45,426 bases of DNA from Spongiibacteraceae bacterium (GCA_002710725.1 PAKT01000011.1:1-45426), one strand, 5' to 3'. Counted from the stretch's first letter, positions 1-10,907 are shown. Made by a program: numbers and translations. The notes: generated by a model from the sequence alone, not told the origin.

Positions 1-926
1 AGGCCGGAGTCCAGTGGCACGCCACCATTGATCCCCCGGTTGCGCTTGCACAATCGCATCCAGTAGTCACCCACAAGGTCACCCCGGCCGTGCTCGCGCT
101 CTAGCATGGATTGTAGCCGGACAAGAAAATGAGCATAAACCTTCATCTGGCTCGATCCGGAAAAGCTGCGCACCCGCCGCAGTCGACTTTCAGCGTGCAG
201 CGCAAACTCTTCATCGCTATAGTCAAAGCCCACTGAATCAAACATCCACTTGACCAGCTCGTTACCTTCCGCCATCTGCCGATCTGCATGCAGGCTTGAA
301 ATCTGCTTTTCGTGAAGCCTGTAATCCAAAAGAACTTGGGGGACATTACCCATCTTGAAAGGCGACGAAATCACCATTCTTGCCCATAGCTCCATATCCT
401 CTATGTGCCCAAATCGCGCCTCATAGGGAAACAACTCAAACACCTCCCGCTTGGCCATTACCAGAGGGTGGCAAAAAGGGGTTTTCCACAGAAACATGCC
501 CGCGCGGCACTCAGCATTGGTTTCGGGATAATTGTCGATTCCACTGCGAGCGCCAAACACGCGACAGCGAGCGCCAACTATGTCCAGGTCGTTCTGCTGC
601 GCAAAACGCAGCTGCTCACCAAAGCGTTCCGGCCGACAGATGTCGTCGGCATCCATACGGGCAATCCAGCGACCCACACTAAGCCGAACACCCTCATTCA
701 GGGTCGCGACCAGGCCTTTATTTTCCCTCGATATAACCCGGAAGCGAGCATCTTTCTGCTGCCAGGACTCCAGGATATCCAGGCTACCATCCGTTGAACC
801 ATCATTAATCAGCAAACACTCGAAATCCTCTTCGCTCTGTGTCGCGATAGAGGAAATCGCCTCATCGAGATGATCCTCGGCATTGTAGACCGGCAAAATA
901 ACGCTGATCAGCGGTCCGTCACTCAC
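1..926 (-). CDS. Family 2 glycosyltransferase, 3' end runs off the window
   Basis: Read on the minus strand from GTG at 926: MSDGPLISVILPVYNAEDHLDEAISSIATQ..., typical GT2 N-terminus with NDGSTD and RMDADD motifs. Overlaps the preceding stop (GTGA). Absent from the ORF track because no stop lies in the window. Confidence 0.85.
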   Translation of the reverse strand, partial: MSDGPLISVILPVYNAEDHLDEAISSIATQSEEDFECLLINDGSTDGSLDILESWQQKDARFRVISRENKGLVATLNEGVRLSVGRWIARMDADDICRPERFGEQLRFAQQNDLDIVGARCRVFGARSGIDNYPETNAECRAGMFLWKTPFCHPLVMAKREVFELFPYEARFGHIEDMELWARMVISSPFKMGNVPQVLLDYRLHEKQISSLHADRQMAEGNELVKWMFDSVGFDYSDEEFALHAESRLRRVRSFSGSSQMKVYAHFLVRLQSMLEREHGRGDLVGDYWMRLCKRNRGINGGVPLDSG

Positions 927-2038
927 TGCACACCTCGCTGCAACAGGCCGTAGTAGGCATCACCAAATCGTTCCGGTGAAAACCGGGTCCCGGCAAGCTC
1001 TGCCAGCTCACGGCCCAGTGAAGTCCACTCTGAGGACGAATCCAAAAACGTCCTCAGACACGCCGCCAGAGAATCATCGTTGCCCGCCTGAAAGGTATAG
1101 GGGTAGTTGGCGGGCAATACCCCGGCAACCGGCGCAATGTCGGATCCGACAACTGGCCTGCCCGCCAGCATTGCTTCTATCATTGCGACGGGCGACCCTT
1201 CTGTCAGCGAGGACATAATAAATCCATCAAACACCTTTAGATAACGACTGGCGCCATCGATTGCACCGGCAAAGACCACTCGCGAAGCAAGACCCAGCTC
1301 CTGAGCCAAGGCTTCCAGTGCAACCCGCTCTTTGCCGTCGCCAATAAAAAGAAGCTGAGCGGAAGTATCGATTGCCGCAAACGCCTTGATCACCGACGCA
1401 TAATCTTTTTCCGGGGACAAGCGCCCAATGGCTCCCAGCACAATGCCGTCTGCGGCGACACCCAAAGCTTTCGCTGCATCTTCTCTGGGTAACAGGCCGC
1501 TCGTCAGCTCGCGGCCATCCAAACAGTTTTCGATAACATTCAGGTCAGAATCAGCCTCGATCAGCTGGGGTGCCAGGTAGCTGGCGCTATCCTGGGAAAC
1601 CGTCACAATTTTCCAATTATCGGGAAAGCCCCTCTCAACCACTTTATCGAGCGCCGGCAGTTTGCGCTTTCCAATATTGACCCGACCGTGCACAACCATA
1701 ACGCGCAGGCAGTGCTGCGGAATTTTATCGTCCAGCGCCAACAGCGCATTGGCGGACAGCAAGCCATCAACGATCACTGCATAATAGTTGCCATCACGGA
1801 CTACAGACAGCAGCTCCCGCAACAGCCTTCGATAACGCAAAGGGTGCTTTCGTGGGCGTCGCAAGGTATCGAATTCATGCCCAAGACAAACCCCGACCCC
1901 TTCTAGCCCCTTGCCGCAGACAAGCGCATTGTCAACACTAACTCCGCGCTCACCAAGCTGCTGCGCGATATTGCGATGAACGAGGTGAATGGAGGCCGCT
2001 GCGGGGGAAGACTCGCTGATCAGATTAAGAACGTGCAT
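923..2038 (-). CDS. Family 4 glycosyltransferase (group 1)
   Basis: ORF 923..2092; start placed at MHVLNLISES (2038), which abuts the rfbB stop. Contains GAIGRLSPEKDY, LLFIGDGKER and SLTEGSPVAMIEAMLAGRPVV, typical of GT4. Confidence 0.88.
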   Translation of the reverse strand: MHVLNLISESSPAAASIHLVHRNIAQQLGERGVSVDNALVCGKGLEGVGVCLGHEFDTLRRPRKHPLRYRRLLRELLSVVRDGNYYAVIVDGLLSANALLALDDKIPQHCLRVMVVHGRVNIGKRKLPALDKVVERGFPDNWKIVTVSQDSASYLAPQLIEADSDLNVIENCLDGRELTSGLLPREDAAKALGVAADGIVLGAIGRLSPEKDYASVIKAFAAIDTSAQLLFIGDGKERVALEALAQELGLASRVVFAGAIDGASRYLKVFDGFIMSSLTEGSPVAMIEAMLAGRPVVGSDIAPVAGVLPANYPYTFQAGNDDSLAACLRTFLDSSSEWTSLGRELAELAGTRFSPERFGDAYYGLLQRGVQ

Positions 2039-3105
2039 CAAGCGCCTGCATCCAGCCGAGACAACCACCAGCTCTCCCGCTCCAGATACCACTTGAGCGT
2101 AAGACGAATGCCTGCCTGAAAGTCGAACCTTGGCTTGTAGCCAATCTCAGTCATGGCCTTGGTCGCATCAATAGCGTAGCGTCGATCATGGCCCGGGCGG
2201 TCCACAATAAATTCCAACTGCCCGATACTTTGCCTGCCTTGCGCGACCATAGACTGTGGAAACTTCAATCGATAGGCCTCACTGCCTTCAATCAGTTTAT
2301 CCAACTCTTCGCAGAGGATGTTCAGCAAGGCGAGATTGGACAGCTCCATATTACCGCCAATATTGTAGACCTCACCCAGGCGACCGCGTTGCAAGACCGC
2401 ATCAATAGCACGCGCGTGATCTTCTACAAAAAGCCAGTCCCTGATGTTTTCTCCATCCCCATAGACAGACACGGTTTTGCCCGTCAATAAACGGGCAATG
2501 GCCAGCGGTATCAATTTCTCCGGATAGTGATAGGGACCATAGTTATTGGAGCAGTTGCTCGTCGTAACCTGCAAACCATAGGTGTGATGATAAGCCCGCA
2601 CCAGATGGTCCGAAGCTGCCTTGCTGGCCGAATAGGGTGAGTTGGGCTGATACTGGTGAGACTCGGCAAAAGGCGCATCGTCACTTTCAAGACTGCCATA
2701 AACCTCGTCAGTGCTGACATGATGGAATCGATGTTCGCGGCCAGCCCCTTCCAGCCACACACTTCGAGCAGCCTTCAGTAGGGAGTGGGTACCCAGCACA
2801 TTGGTCTCAATAAATGCATCCGGCCCACTGATGGATCTGTCCACGTGACTTTCTGCGGCAAAATTCACGAGGATATCGATGCCATAACGCCGAAGAAGAG
2901 ACTCAACGAGCTCAGTATCGAGAATGTTCCCATGCACAAAATGGAAATTTTCCAGCGCCGAGAGTTCGCTCAGATTGTCGCGGCTGCCCGCGTAAGTCAG
3001 CGCATCCAGTACAACGACGCAATCATCAGGATGGTTTGCCATCCAGTAGTGAACAAAATTGCAGCCTATAAAGCCCGCGCCTCCCGTGACAAGCAACGCG
3101 CTCAT
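2038..3105 (-). CDS. rfbB: dTDP-glucose 4,6-dehydratase
   Basis: MSALLVTGGAGFIGCNFVHYW..., HVSTDEVYGSL, YSASKAASDHLVRAY, SNNYGPYHYPEKLIPL. Confidence 0.96.
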   Translation of the reverse strand: MSALLVTGGAGFIGCNFVHYWMANHPDDCVVVLDALTYAGSRDNLSELSALENFHFVHGNILDTELVESLLRRYGIDILVNFAAESHVDRSISGPDAFIETNVLGTHSLLKAARSVWLEGAGREHRFHHVSTDEVYGSLESDDAPFAESHQYQPNSPYSASKAASDHLVRAYHHTYGLQVTTSNCSNNYGPYHYPEKLIPLAIARLLTGKTVSVYGDGENIRDWLFVEDHARAIDAVLQRGRLGEVYNIGGNMELSNLALLNILCEELDKLIEGSEAYRLKFPQSMVAQGRQSIGQLEFIVDRPGHDRRYAIDATKAMTEIGYKPRFDFQAGIRLTLKWYLERESWWLSRLDAGA

Positions 3106-3971
3106 TGTTTTATTTCCCGCAGGCCGATCAGTTCACCATCCAGAGCTTGCTGCCAGTGCACTGGTTTCCAATCCAGACTGCGCTCCAGCTCTCTGCTATC
3201 AAGCACACTGTAGCTGGGTCGCCGTGCCGCTGTTACATATTCCTCAGAAAACACCGGTTGTATCTTAACTGGAGATTTCAGCAAGCCCTGAGAGAGCCCC
3301 TGACTTTGAATCGCACAGGCAAAATCATACCAGGATGCCACACCGGCATCGCTGAAATGAAAAGTACCGCTCTGGTGGCGACCAACCGCTTTCCATATTA
3401 TCGCGGCCAGATGAGAGGCCGATGTGGGCGTACCAACCTGGTCGCAGACAACTCGCAAATCGGTACCCTGCTGCATAAGCCCCAGCATTGTGGTCATAAA
3501 ATTTTTGCCTGCGCGGCCATATAACCAGCCCGTTCGGATAATACAGGCCGCCGGGCAGGCCTTGAGTAGAGAGAGTTCCCCCTGCAGTTTTGTCTCACCG
3601 TAAACGCCCAGCGGCCCGCATTCATCGGCTGGCGTATAGGGCCTTGATTTGGCGCCATCAAATACAAAATCAGTGGAGATATGTATTAGCTTAAAATTGG
3701 CTTGTTCAGCAATTTCACCCAGTACCTTAACCGCCTCGCAGTTCACTGCGTAAGCCTGGTCACCTTCGGTCTCCGCCTTATCCACGGCTGTATACGCGCT
3801 GGCATTGACCACACAATCCGGCTGATAGTTCGAAATTTTGCCACTAATTTCAGCGAGGCACTGCATATCAAGCTGCGCACGCCCCCAAAATTTCACCTCA
3901 TGCTCAGCGGGCATCGTCCGTTGCAGTGCGCGCGCCAGCTGGCCAGACTCACCAATAACAAGCACCCGCAT
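3102..3971 (-). CDS. rfbD: dTDP-4-dehydrorhamnose reductase
   Basis: [16 protein letters not shown]..., NASAYTAVDKAE, HISTDFVFDG, IIRTGWLYG. Start at 3971 abuts rfbC. Confidence 0.95.
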   Translation of the reverse strand: MRVLVIGESGQLARALQRTMPAEHEVKFWGRAQLDMQCLAEISGKISNYQPDCVVNASAYTAVDKAETEGDQAYAVNCEAVKVLGEIAEQANFKLIHISTDFVFDGAKSRPYTPADECGPLGVYGETKLQGELSLLKACPAACIIRTGWLYGRAGKNFMTTMLGLMQQGTDLRVVCDQVGTPTSASHLAAIIWKAVGRHQSGTFHFSDAGVASWYDFACAIQSQGLSQGLLKSPVKIQPVFSEEYVTAARRPSYSVLDSRELERSLDWKPVHWQQALDGELIGLREIKQ

Positions 3972-4519
3972 TACGGGAAACACTCCAAGTCAGCAAACGT
4001 GCAAGCAACACGATCTTTTTCCGACAAAATCGTGGCAACCCCTTCACAAAGGGGCCAGTCGATCGCCAGCGTTGTATCACTCCACAACAATGCGCGCTCA
4101 CTTTCCCGGTCGTAATATTCCGTGCATTTGTAGTGCACATCGGCCACTTCCGAGAGCACATAAAAACCATGGGCAAAACCGGGCGGAACCCATAATTGTT
4201 TATGGTTCTGGTCTGACAGTTCAAGTCCATACCAGCGACCAAAGGTCGTGGAGCTTTTGCGAACATCGACCGCCACATCAAAAATGCGGCCTGAAGCACA
4301 GCAGACCAGCTTGCCCTGGGGGCGCTCAAGCTGAAAATGCAGCCCGCGCAAAATGCCCTGCTGTGAGCGACTGTGATTATCCTGGACAAAGTGGCCTTCA
4401 ATACCCGCGGCGCGGTAACGCTCACTCTGCCAAGTCTCGGCAAAAAAACCTCGCTCGTCCCGGTGAACCCTAGGCTCTATCACCAGCAGCCCGTCTAAGG
4501 GCGTCGTCTCAACCTTCAC
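3971..4519 (-). CDS. rfbC: dTDP-4-dehydrorhamnose 3,5-epimerase
   Basis: [53 protein letters not shown]. Confidence 0.96.
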   Translation of the reverse strand: MKVETTPLDGLLVIEPRVHRDERGFFAETWQSERYRAAGIEGHFVQDNHSRSQQGILRGLHFQLERPQGKLVCCASGRIFDVAVDVRKSSTTFGRWYGLELSDQNHKQLWVPPGFAHGFYVLSEVADVHYKCTEYYDRESERALLWSDTTLAIDWPLCEGVATILSEKDRVACTFADLECFP

Positions 4520-5397
4520 TGCGGGATGCCACCTTTCACAATCTTAACCAAGTAGTCGCCGTAACCACTGCTCTGGGTTTCACGGGCAATTTTCAGAATC
4601 TGCTCACTGGACACGTAGCCGCGTCGCCAGGCAATTTCTTCAGGGCAGCAAATTTTCAATCCCTGCCGAGCCTCTACCACTCGCACAAAATTGGCAGCGT
4701 CCAGTAGTGCCTCATGGGTTCCCGTATCCAGCCAGGCCACCCCTCTCGGCAAAAAATTCACCCTAAGTTTTCCCGCATTCAGGTAGTGATTATTGACGTC
4801 GGTAATTTCCAGTTCTCCGCGTGCCGAGGGTGCGATGGACTTTGCGATATCAATAACTTGATTGTCGTAGAAATAGAGACCGGTTACCGCATAGTTGGAT
4901 TTCGGCTGCTCCGGCTTTTCCTCAATGCTGGTAACACGGCCATCGTCGGTGCAGGTAACTACCCCATAGCGATGGGGGTCGTCTACATAGTAAGCAAACA
5001 CTTCGGCGCCAGCTTCAAGCCCTGCGGCACGACTCAACTGCTCTCCCAAACCGCTGCCGTAGAAAATATTGTCTCCCAACACCAAGGCGACGGAATCACT
5101 GCCAATAAATTGTTCACCAATAACAAAAGCCTGCGCCAATCCGTCTGGACGCTCTTGCTGAGCGTATTGGATGCTGACACCCCATTGCGAGCCATCACCC
5201 AGCAGGCGTTGATACTGAAAGGCGTCATGGGGCGTGGTGATAATCAGAATATCGCGGATTCCAGCCAACATCAGAGTCGACAGGGGGTAATAGATCATCG
5301 GCTTGTCATAGACCGGCATGAGCTGCTTACTACCCGCCAGCGTAATGGGGAACAAGCGCGACCCCGTACCGCCCGCCAATATGATTCCTTTTCGCAT
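4516..5397 (-). CDS. rfbA: Glucose-1-phosphate thymidylyltransferase
   Basis: [56 protein letters not shown]. Confidence 0.97.
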   Translation of the reverse strand: MRKGIILAGGTGSRLFPITLAGSKQLMPVYDKPMIYYPLSTLMLAGIRDILIITTPHDAFQYQRLLGDGSQWGVSIQYAQQERPDGLAQAFVIGEQFIGSDSVALVLGDNIFYGSGLGEQLSRAAGLEAGAEVFAYYVDDPHRYGVVTCTDDGRVTSIEEKPEQPKSNYAVTGLYFYDNQVIDIAKSIAPSARGELEITDVNNHYLNAGKLRVNFLPRGVAWLDTGTHEALLDAANFVRVVEARQGLKICCPEEIAWRRGYVSSEQILKIARETQSSGYGDYLVKIVKGGIPQ

Positions 5398-5515
5398 AGA
5401 CTGCTCTTAGTGATAGAATTTTGTAATACGCACCGATTTTAAGCGCACGCATTATCCCTGATTACGCACCGGATTTCCGCTTCTCCCGCTCAAGTGAGAC
5501 ACACTGACCCACGCC

Positions 5516-6514
5516 ATGACCCAAGAAATAACAGACGAACCCCAGAGCAAGCGCATATTACTGCTCGGCACCGGCGAAAATCGACTGCCTGATTATGCCA
5601 GAATCTATGCCGCATTACGCGCCACCGGCCGGGTCGAGACGGAGACGTTCAACCAACGAGAAATCAGGCAGATTGGCAAAGTACTCAAGGCTCTGCCCCT
5701 ACAGAACTATGACGCCGTTATTGCAGACATTCCCTTTAAGCACCTGCGGCGAGCGGCGTTGGAACTCCGGCAGGCCCCTGGCCTGCTCATCTACGAACAG
5801 GACGCGTGCCAGAATTTCCTCCGTGGTTCAAAATGGTATGGCGAGTTCGACTATTTCTACCGCCTACTGCCCCATGCCCAGCTGGCATTGACCGGCCACC
5901 AGGTCAGCGAAAAATTCCGGCAGCTTGGGCTAAATGCTCACTTTGTGGCCAAGGGTTTTGACGAAAGTCAGCTCTCCTACACTGCCACCGCACGCGACAT
6001 CAGCGCGGGTTTTATCGGGCGAGTGCGCTCAAACGTTTACGCTGAGCGGGCCAGATATCTGGAGTCGCTTGCAGACTCTCATGACGTCGCTTTGATGCGC
6101 ACAGAAACAACAGAGGAGTACAACGAGCTGCTCAACCGTATCGGTATCTTTGTGAGCGCGGATGTTGGACTGGGCGAGTATATGGCCAAAAACTTTGAGG
6201 CCATGGCCTGCGGCTGTGCTTTGCTTGCTTGTCGGCAAGGCGCGGGGGAAGAAGAAGCGCTAGGGCTGATCGATATGGAAAATGTAGCCCTTTACAGCTC
6301 GCTGGAAGAAGCCGGGGAAAAACTTACTTTGCTACAGCATGACTCGGCGCTGCGCAACAAAATAGCCGACGCAGGACGACAGTTAGCCTGGGACCGCTAC
6401 ACCTTCAGTGCTCTGGCAGATCGCCTCTATAAGCTGGCCGTCACTACCGACGGAATGACCGCCCCGCCCTTGACCTGGATTGAGCAATTAAAAGTCCGGC
6501 TCAGAAAGGGCTAA
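5516..6514 (+). CDS. Glycosyltransferase (CgeB-like / glycosyl transferase family 1-like)
   Basis: 332 aa, divergent from rfbA. C-terminal DVGLGEYMAKNFEAMACGCALLACRQGAGEEEALG resembles the GT-B nucleotide-sugar region. Confidence 0.7.
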   Translation: MTQEITDEPQSKRILLLGTGENRLPDYARIYAALRATGRVETETFNQREIRQIGKVLKALPLQNYDAVIADIPFKHLRRAALELRQAPGLLIYEQDACQNFLRGSKWYGEFDYFYRLLPHAQLALTGHQVSEKFRQLGLNAHFVAKGFDESQLSYTATARDISAGFIGRVRSNVYAERARYLESLADSHDVALMRTETTEEYNELLNRIGIFVSADVGLGEYMAKNFEAMACGCALLACRQGAGEEEALGLIDMENVALYSSLEEAGEKLTLLQHDSALRNKIADAGRQLAWDRYTFSALADRLYKLAVTTDGMTAPPLTWIEQLKVRLRKG

Positions 6515-7401
6515 GCCAAGCAGGCATGAAGAAACTTAACCAGATTTTCTGGTTTGCGGAGCGCCTCACGCCAGTCATTCTTCAGCGCTTTGCGATAGAA
6601 TATCCTGGCTTCAGCGTAGCGCTTGCGGCGATATAACAGGCGAAACAACGAGACGCCGCGCCGCGCTTCGTAGCGCCCACGATGTTTCATCAATGCATCC
6701 GGAAGCTTACCCGGGGAAAAAACCTCATCTACCAACTGCATACCCACTGATAGCGCGGCATCGGCTCCGTGTCTCCGGCTGTCATCGTGCTTGTATATTT
6801 TGACGACCTGGCTGGCCGAAACCGCACAACGCCCGTTCACCAGGCAGTGGGCAAAAACCGGAATATCTTCAGTCTGGCGCAAGCGCTCGTTGAAGCGAAA
6901 CCGCTCTAACAGCGACCTCGACATCGCAACGGCACCATTGGAGAGACGTATTTTTTTATAGAGGTAGTCAAGAAACCGCTGCTCCGGATCCTCACTGATT
7001 TCCGGGACCGGCGAAATTCGCACATCTCCAGAAAGAAAAACGGACAGCGTTCTGGCGACAATCATATCCGGCTCCCCAGCGGTTTCGTCTGCTAGACGAA
7101 AATCAGCAAGGGCGTTTTCCAACAGCTCGTCGTCGGCGTCCAGAAACAACACCAGCCTGCCACGCGCCTCCCGAACACCACGATTACGAGCAGCCGAAGC
7201 TCCCGAATTATCCTGACTGACAATATGCAAGTGACTGAATTCGCTATTCAGCGCCGCAAGAACTTCTGCAGTGTTGTCCGTCGAACCGTCATCTACGACG
7301 ATAACCTCATAGTCATCCCCACTCTGACCACAAGCAGATCGGACTGCCCGCTCCACAAGGTGCCCGTAGTTGAAAGTCGGAATAACTATCGAAAATCTCA
7401 C
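6511..7401 (-). CDS. Family 2 glycosyltransferase
   Basis: MRFSIVIPTFNYGHLVERAVRSACGQSGDDYEVIVVDDGSTDNTAEVL, LVLFLDADDELL. Confidence 0.92.
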   Translation of the reverse strand: MRFSIVIPTFNYGHLVERAVRSACGQSGDDYEVIVVDDGSTDNTAEVLAALNSEFSHLHIVSQDNSGASAARNRGVREARGRLVLFLDADDELLENALADFRLADETAGEPDMIVARTLSVFLSGDVRISPVPEISEDPEQRFLDYLYKKIRLSNGAVAMSRSLLERFRFNERLRQTEDIPVFAHCLVNGRCAVSASQVVKIYKHDDSRRHGADAALSVGMQLVDEVFSPGKLPDALMKHRGRYEARRGVSLFRLLYRRKRYAEARIFYRKALKNDWREALRKPENLVKFLHACLA

Positions 7402-8801
7402 TAGAGAAGCCTATCGCTAGATAAAAGCGACTTAAAGGTTTTCTCCACCCCCGGATGCGCATACCAGTTGCGCAGAAAGCGCTCCCGATCTTTCTGCTGG
7501 CAGCGCTTAAACGCAGCCGATGACGCCACCGCATGCAATACGTCCAGATCAATAAGCTGAATGCCCCTATCTGTCACCAGAAAATTGGTAGCCTTGAGAT
7601 CGCCGTGGCAAAGCTGCAATTCCTGCATTACCCGAAACGTTTCCGCCACCTCGATAAGTTCGATTTCAGTGGGCTCACGCCGGGTAAAGACATCCAGCAT
7701 TTCTTCTCCACCGACATCTTCCGTCACCAGATACGCTACCCCGCGCAATGGGCCGCGCCGCTGTTCCAGCAGAACCAGCGGCACAGGTGTTTTTATACCC
7801 GCCATCTGCAGCAGATGTGCGGCGCGCCAGGCGTTGCTCGCGCGGGTTTCGCGAAACAGTCGACGCAGGCGATGGCCGGCATTCTTGATATTGTATCGCT
7901 TGATAATCACCGGCCGGCCCGCCAGCTCCGTGCGCACAACGGTTGCACTATTGCCGTCTTTCAGCAAGGTTGCGCGAACCATGACGCTATCCGGCGCGGC
8001 TTTGAATTTACTTAACCACACCTCGTCAATACCGCGCTTGTAGGCCAGATGCCAGCCACCGGTTCGGCTCACCACAATCTCGGTGCAATTACGGTAGATC
8101 TTGGTCAGATATTTATTTGCCCGGTACCACCAGCGTTTGCGGGTCTTCTCGTGCAACAAAAGGCGCGCTTTGTCTTCGGCGATATCCAGCGACAGCGGCA
8201 AGTAGGGGCTATCGAGCAGCGCCTGGCGTTCGCGCCAGGGAAACTGGGCGATAAAATCCGCCAGGTTATCCAGCGACTGCTCCACCGATAAGGGCCCCGC
8301 CGCGCTCTTCAGGGAGGCATTGTCGACAATAAACATCTTTCCGTTTGCTAGCAGGAAATTATCGAAGTGGATATCCTCCTGCCAGACCCCGGCGCGATGC
8401 ATACTCGCCAGCAACTCGAAGGTCGCCGCCAGAAAGGCGCTGCGGCGCTCCCCGCGCACACCGCTGCCCAGCGATTCGGCACCTTCGAGCTTTTCATAGA
8501 TTACGGCGAGCAGACCGTTTTCCAGAGCACCCGCCCAAAGCAACGCGGGCGCGGGCAAACCCGCCTGCTGCAGGGCATTGAAGCCGCTGACCTCTGCCTG
8601 CTGTTCACGCTCGACCGACGGCAAGAACACTTTGGCGACAACCGCCCTGCGCCCCCAGCGACCGGCGAAGGTGGCGCGCTTACCCGGCAGCAAACGCAGA
8701 CTCTGTTCCAGCACCAGGGACTCACCGTCAACGGCAGACTCCACCGGCGTCACAACCTGCCACTGCCGATCCTCAAGCGCACTGCGAAGCGCATCAGTCA
8801 T
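7401..8801 (-). CDS. Tandem-domain lipopolysaccharide core kinase (WaaP/InaA-like, two kinase lobes)
   Basis: Start placed at MTDALRSALED (8801). Two kinase catalytic motifs: GVWQEDIHFDNFLL...MFIVDN and QLCHGDLKATNFLVTDRGIQLIDLD. Sits directly downstream of the waaG-like gene. Confidence 0.82.
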   Translation of the reverse strand: MTDALRSALEDRQWQVVTPVESAVDGESLVLEQSLRLLPGKRATFAGRWGRRAVVAKVFLPSVEREQQAEVSGFNALQQAGLPAPALLWAGALENGLLAVIYEKLEGAESLGSGVRGERRSAFLAATFELLASMHRAGVWQEDIHFDNFLLANGKMFIVDNASLKSAAGPLSVEQSLDNLADFIAQFPWRERQALLDSPYLPLSLDIAEDKARLLLHEKTRKRWWYRANKYLTKIYRNCTEIVVSRTGGWHLAYKRGIDEVWLSKFKAAPDSVMVRATLLKDGNSATVVRTELAGRPVIIKRYNIKNAGHRLRRLFRETRASNAWRAAHLLQMAGIKTPVPLVLLEQRRGPLRGVAYLVTEDVGGEEMLDVFTRREPTEIELIEVAETFRVMQELQLCHGDLKATNFLVTDRGIQLIDLDVLHAVASSAAFKRCQQKDRERFLRNWYAHPGVEKTFKSLLSSDRLL

Positions 8802-9906
8802 GTTTTTTCTCCAGAAACTCTGCGGCGCGTTGCGGCATGCTGAAAATATCCGCCGATGCCGCAAATACCCGGCCGCGCTCACGCCAGGGCGCTGCTGGCG
8901 CTTGAGCAATCTCTCTCAAGGCCGCATTCAGTTGTAATTGAGAGAAAGGGTTTTTAATAACCGCCCCCATTTTCCGTTCGCTGACATAACGGGCGTAGCC
9001 GCAGGCATCCGTCGTCACAACCGGCAAACCCGCCACCATCGCCTCCAACAACACCGTACCGGTATTTTCGCGGTAGGCCGGGTGGAGCAAAACATCCCCA
9101 GCCCACAGGTAATCACTCACCGCGTCCACACCTCCGAGGAAGTGCACCTGCGCCGATACATTGAGATTTCCGGCCAGTTTTTCAAAGCGATCTGAGCGGT
9201 CTTTACCCAGAATCAAAAGCCGGCTTTTTTCGTCGGACTGTAACAGCGCTGCAAAAGCGCGAATGGCTCGATCAAGCCCCTTGGTGCGAAAGCCGCTGCC
9301 GACGAAGAGGACAATTTTCTCCTCGTCCTGCCAGCCAAAGCGCTCGCGCAAGGCTTGGCGTTTGGCTGAATAATCCTCGGGCATAATACGGTCGCGGCGA
9401 ATGCCCGGTGGCAGCAACTGCAGGCGCTCATCCGGTGTTTTGTAGTAGCGCTGATACACCGCTTTTTCCGGCTCGGAGATCAACAGTGAGCGGGTCGCGA
9501 CCGCCGGAGAAAATACCGCCTGCTCCATCGCCAGATACTGGCGGGCTCGCGGCAGGTAGCGATATAGGCGACCTCGCTCCTCATAAACCTTGGCGGCAAA
9601 ACAGCTGTCGGCCGCATAGTAGATATCCAGCCCGGGCATTTTATTAAAACCTACCAGCCGCTCAACACCGGAGGTTTTCACCTGCCCCGGCAAGGCCTCG
9701 GCAAAGGCCCGGTCGCGGGCATGGTTAGTGATACCACTGACCGGCACTTCCCGCACAGTGATGTCGTCAGGCCGCTCACCTTCCCACTCACCGCAAAACA
9801 CGGTAACCCGGTGGCCGCGTTCAATGCAGGCCCGGGCAATGGCCAGCATATCGCGCTGCAAGCCTCCAAACGGAAAAAACTTGAACAGCGCAAAGCCGAA
9901 ATGCAT
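8794..9906 (-). CDS. waaG: LPS core glycosyltransferase, WaaG-like (GT4)
   Basis: MHFGFALFKFFPFGGLQRDMLAIARACIERGHRVTVFCGEW; VLFVGSGFRTKGLDRAI; HPAYRENTGTVLLEAMVAGLPVVTTD. Neighbour of waaC/waaF. Confidence 0.9.
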   Translation of the reverse strand: MHFGFALFKFFPFGGLQRDMLAIARACIERGHRVTVFCGEWEGERPDDITVREVPVSGITNHARDRAFAEALPGQVKTSGVERLVGFNKMPGLDIYYAADSCFAAKVYEERGRLYRYLPRARQYLAMEQAVFSPAVATRSLLISEPEKAVYQRYYKTPDERLQLLPPGIRRDRIMPEDYSAKRQALRERFGWQDEEKIVLFVGSGFRTKGLDRAIRAFAALLQSDEKSRLLILGKDRSDRFEKLAGNLNVSAQVHFLGGVDAVSDYLWAGDVLLHPAYRENTGTVLLEAMVAGLPVVTTDACGYARYVSERKMGAVIKNPFSQLQLNAALREIAQAPAAPWRERGRVFAASADIFSMPQRAAEFLEKKHD

Positions 9907-10907
9907 CAGCTTGTCTCCTGCTGCAGTTCTTCCACCGCCCGCCAGACCCGGCGCGGGGTGAGCGCGGTCATAACCACCGGGTCGGTGGCGGGTAAATCAC
10001 CGCGGGGGAACTCGCCCGCCAGCAGGTGGCGCTGGTTGGCGCCGTAGGTCCCCACGAGATTGGGCGAGGTGGGACCGTAAAGCGCCACAGTGGGGCGATT
10101 CAGCGCAGCGGACAGATGGCCCAGCCCGGTATCAACCGATACCACAAAGGCCGCGCCTTGCAACTCAGCGGCGACGCCCTGCAGATTCAGCTTGGGCAAC
10201 ACTTTGATTTTCTCTGATATATCAGCCAATCGCAGCGCGCGCTCACGCTCCTCATCATTGCCCCAGGGCAGACGAATTTCATAGCCCTGTTTTACCACCT
10301 GTTTGCACAGCTCACGCCAGTAGGGCTCGGGCCAATGCTTGTCGTGACGAGTCGTGCCGTGCAAAAACACGGCATAGGGATCGCGCTCACCCCCGAGTTT
10401 GAACTTGCTGTAGTCGATAGCGTAGTCGCCGCGACGCGAAGGCTTTTCATAGCCCAGCGCCTGCGCGAACAATTGCCGGGTGCGCTCCACCGCGTGCTGT
10501 TCGCGCGGAATATGAAACTTGCGATGATAGAACCAGGATGCCACTTTCTCTCGTACCGTGGCGCTATCCATTCCCGCTCGCGGCGCCTTGACCAGCCGCA
10601 TCAGCACCGCGCTTTTGAACAGGCCCTGAGCGTCGATAACCAAATCGTAGTTTTCTTTTCGAATCTGAGTTTTGAAAGCCTTCCACTCAATACCCTTCAT
10701 CGCCGCCAGCGGCGACTTGCGCCAGCGCCGGATAGCAACCGTAATAACCCGACCAACCGAGGCATGCCAGGCAGGTATTTCGGCAAACCCCTCTTCGACA
10801 ACCCAGTCGAATACGATTCCGGGAATCGCCTCAGCGGCATCGGTGAGGGCCGGCAGGGTGTGAATCACATCGCCCATCGACGAGGTTTTGATAATCAGTA
10901 CACGCAT
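9906..10907 (-). CDS. waaC: Lipopolysaccharide heptosyltransferase I
   Basis: MRVLIIKTSSMGDVIHTLPALTDA, VIDAQGLFKSAVL, FLHGTTRHDKHWPEPYW, SVDTGLGHLSAALNRPTVALYGPTSPN. Confidence 0.95.
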   Translation of the reverse strand: MRVLIIKTSSMGDVIHTLPALTDAAEAIPGIVFDWVVEEGFAEIPAWHASVGRVITVAIRRWRKSPLAAMKGIEWKAFKTQIRKENYDLVIDAQGLFKSAVLMRLVKAPRAGMDSATVREKVASWFYHRKFHIPREQHAVERTRQLFAQALGYEKPSRRGDYAIDYSKFKLGGERDPYAVFLHGTTRHDKHWPEPYWRELCKQVVKQGYEIRLPWGNDEERERALRLADISEKIKVLPKLNLQGVAAELQGAAFVVSVDTGLGHLSAALNRPTVALYGPTSPNLVGTYGANQRHLLAGEFPRGDLPATDPVVMTALTPRRVWRAVEELQQETS

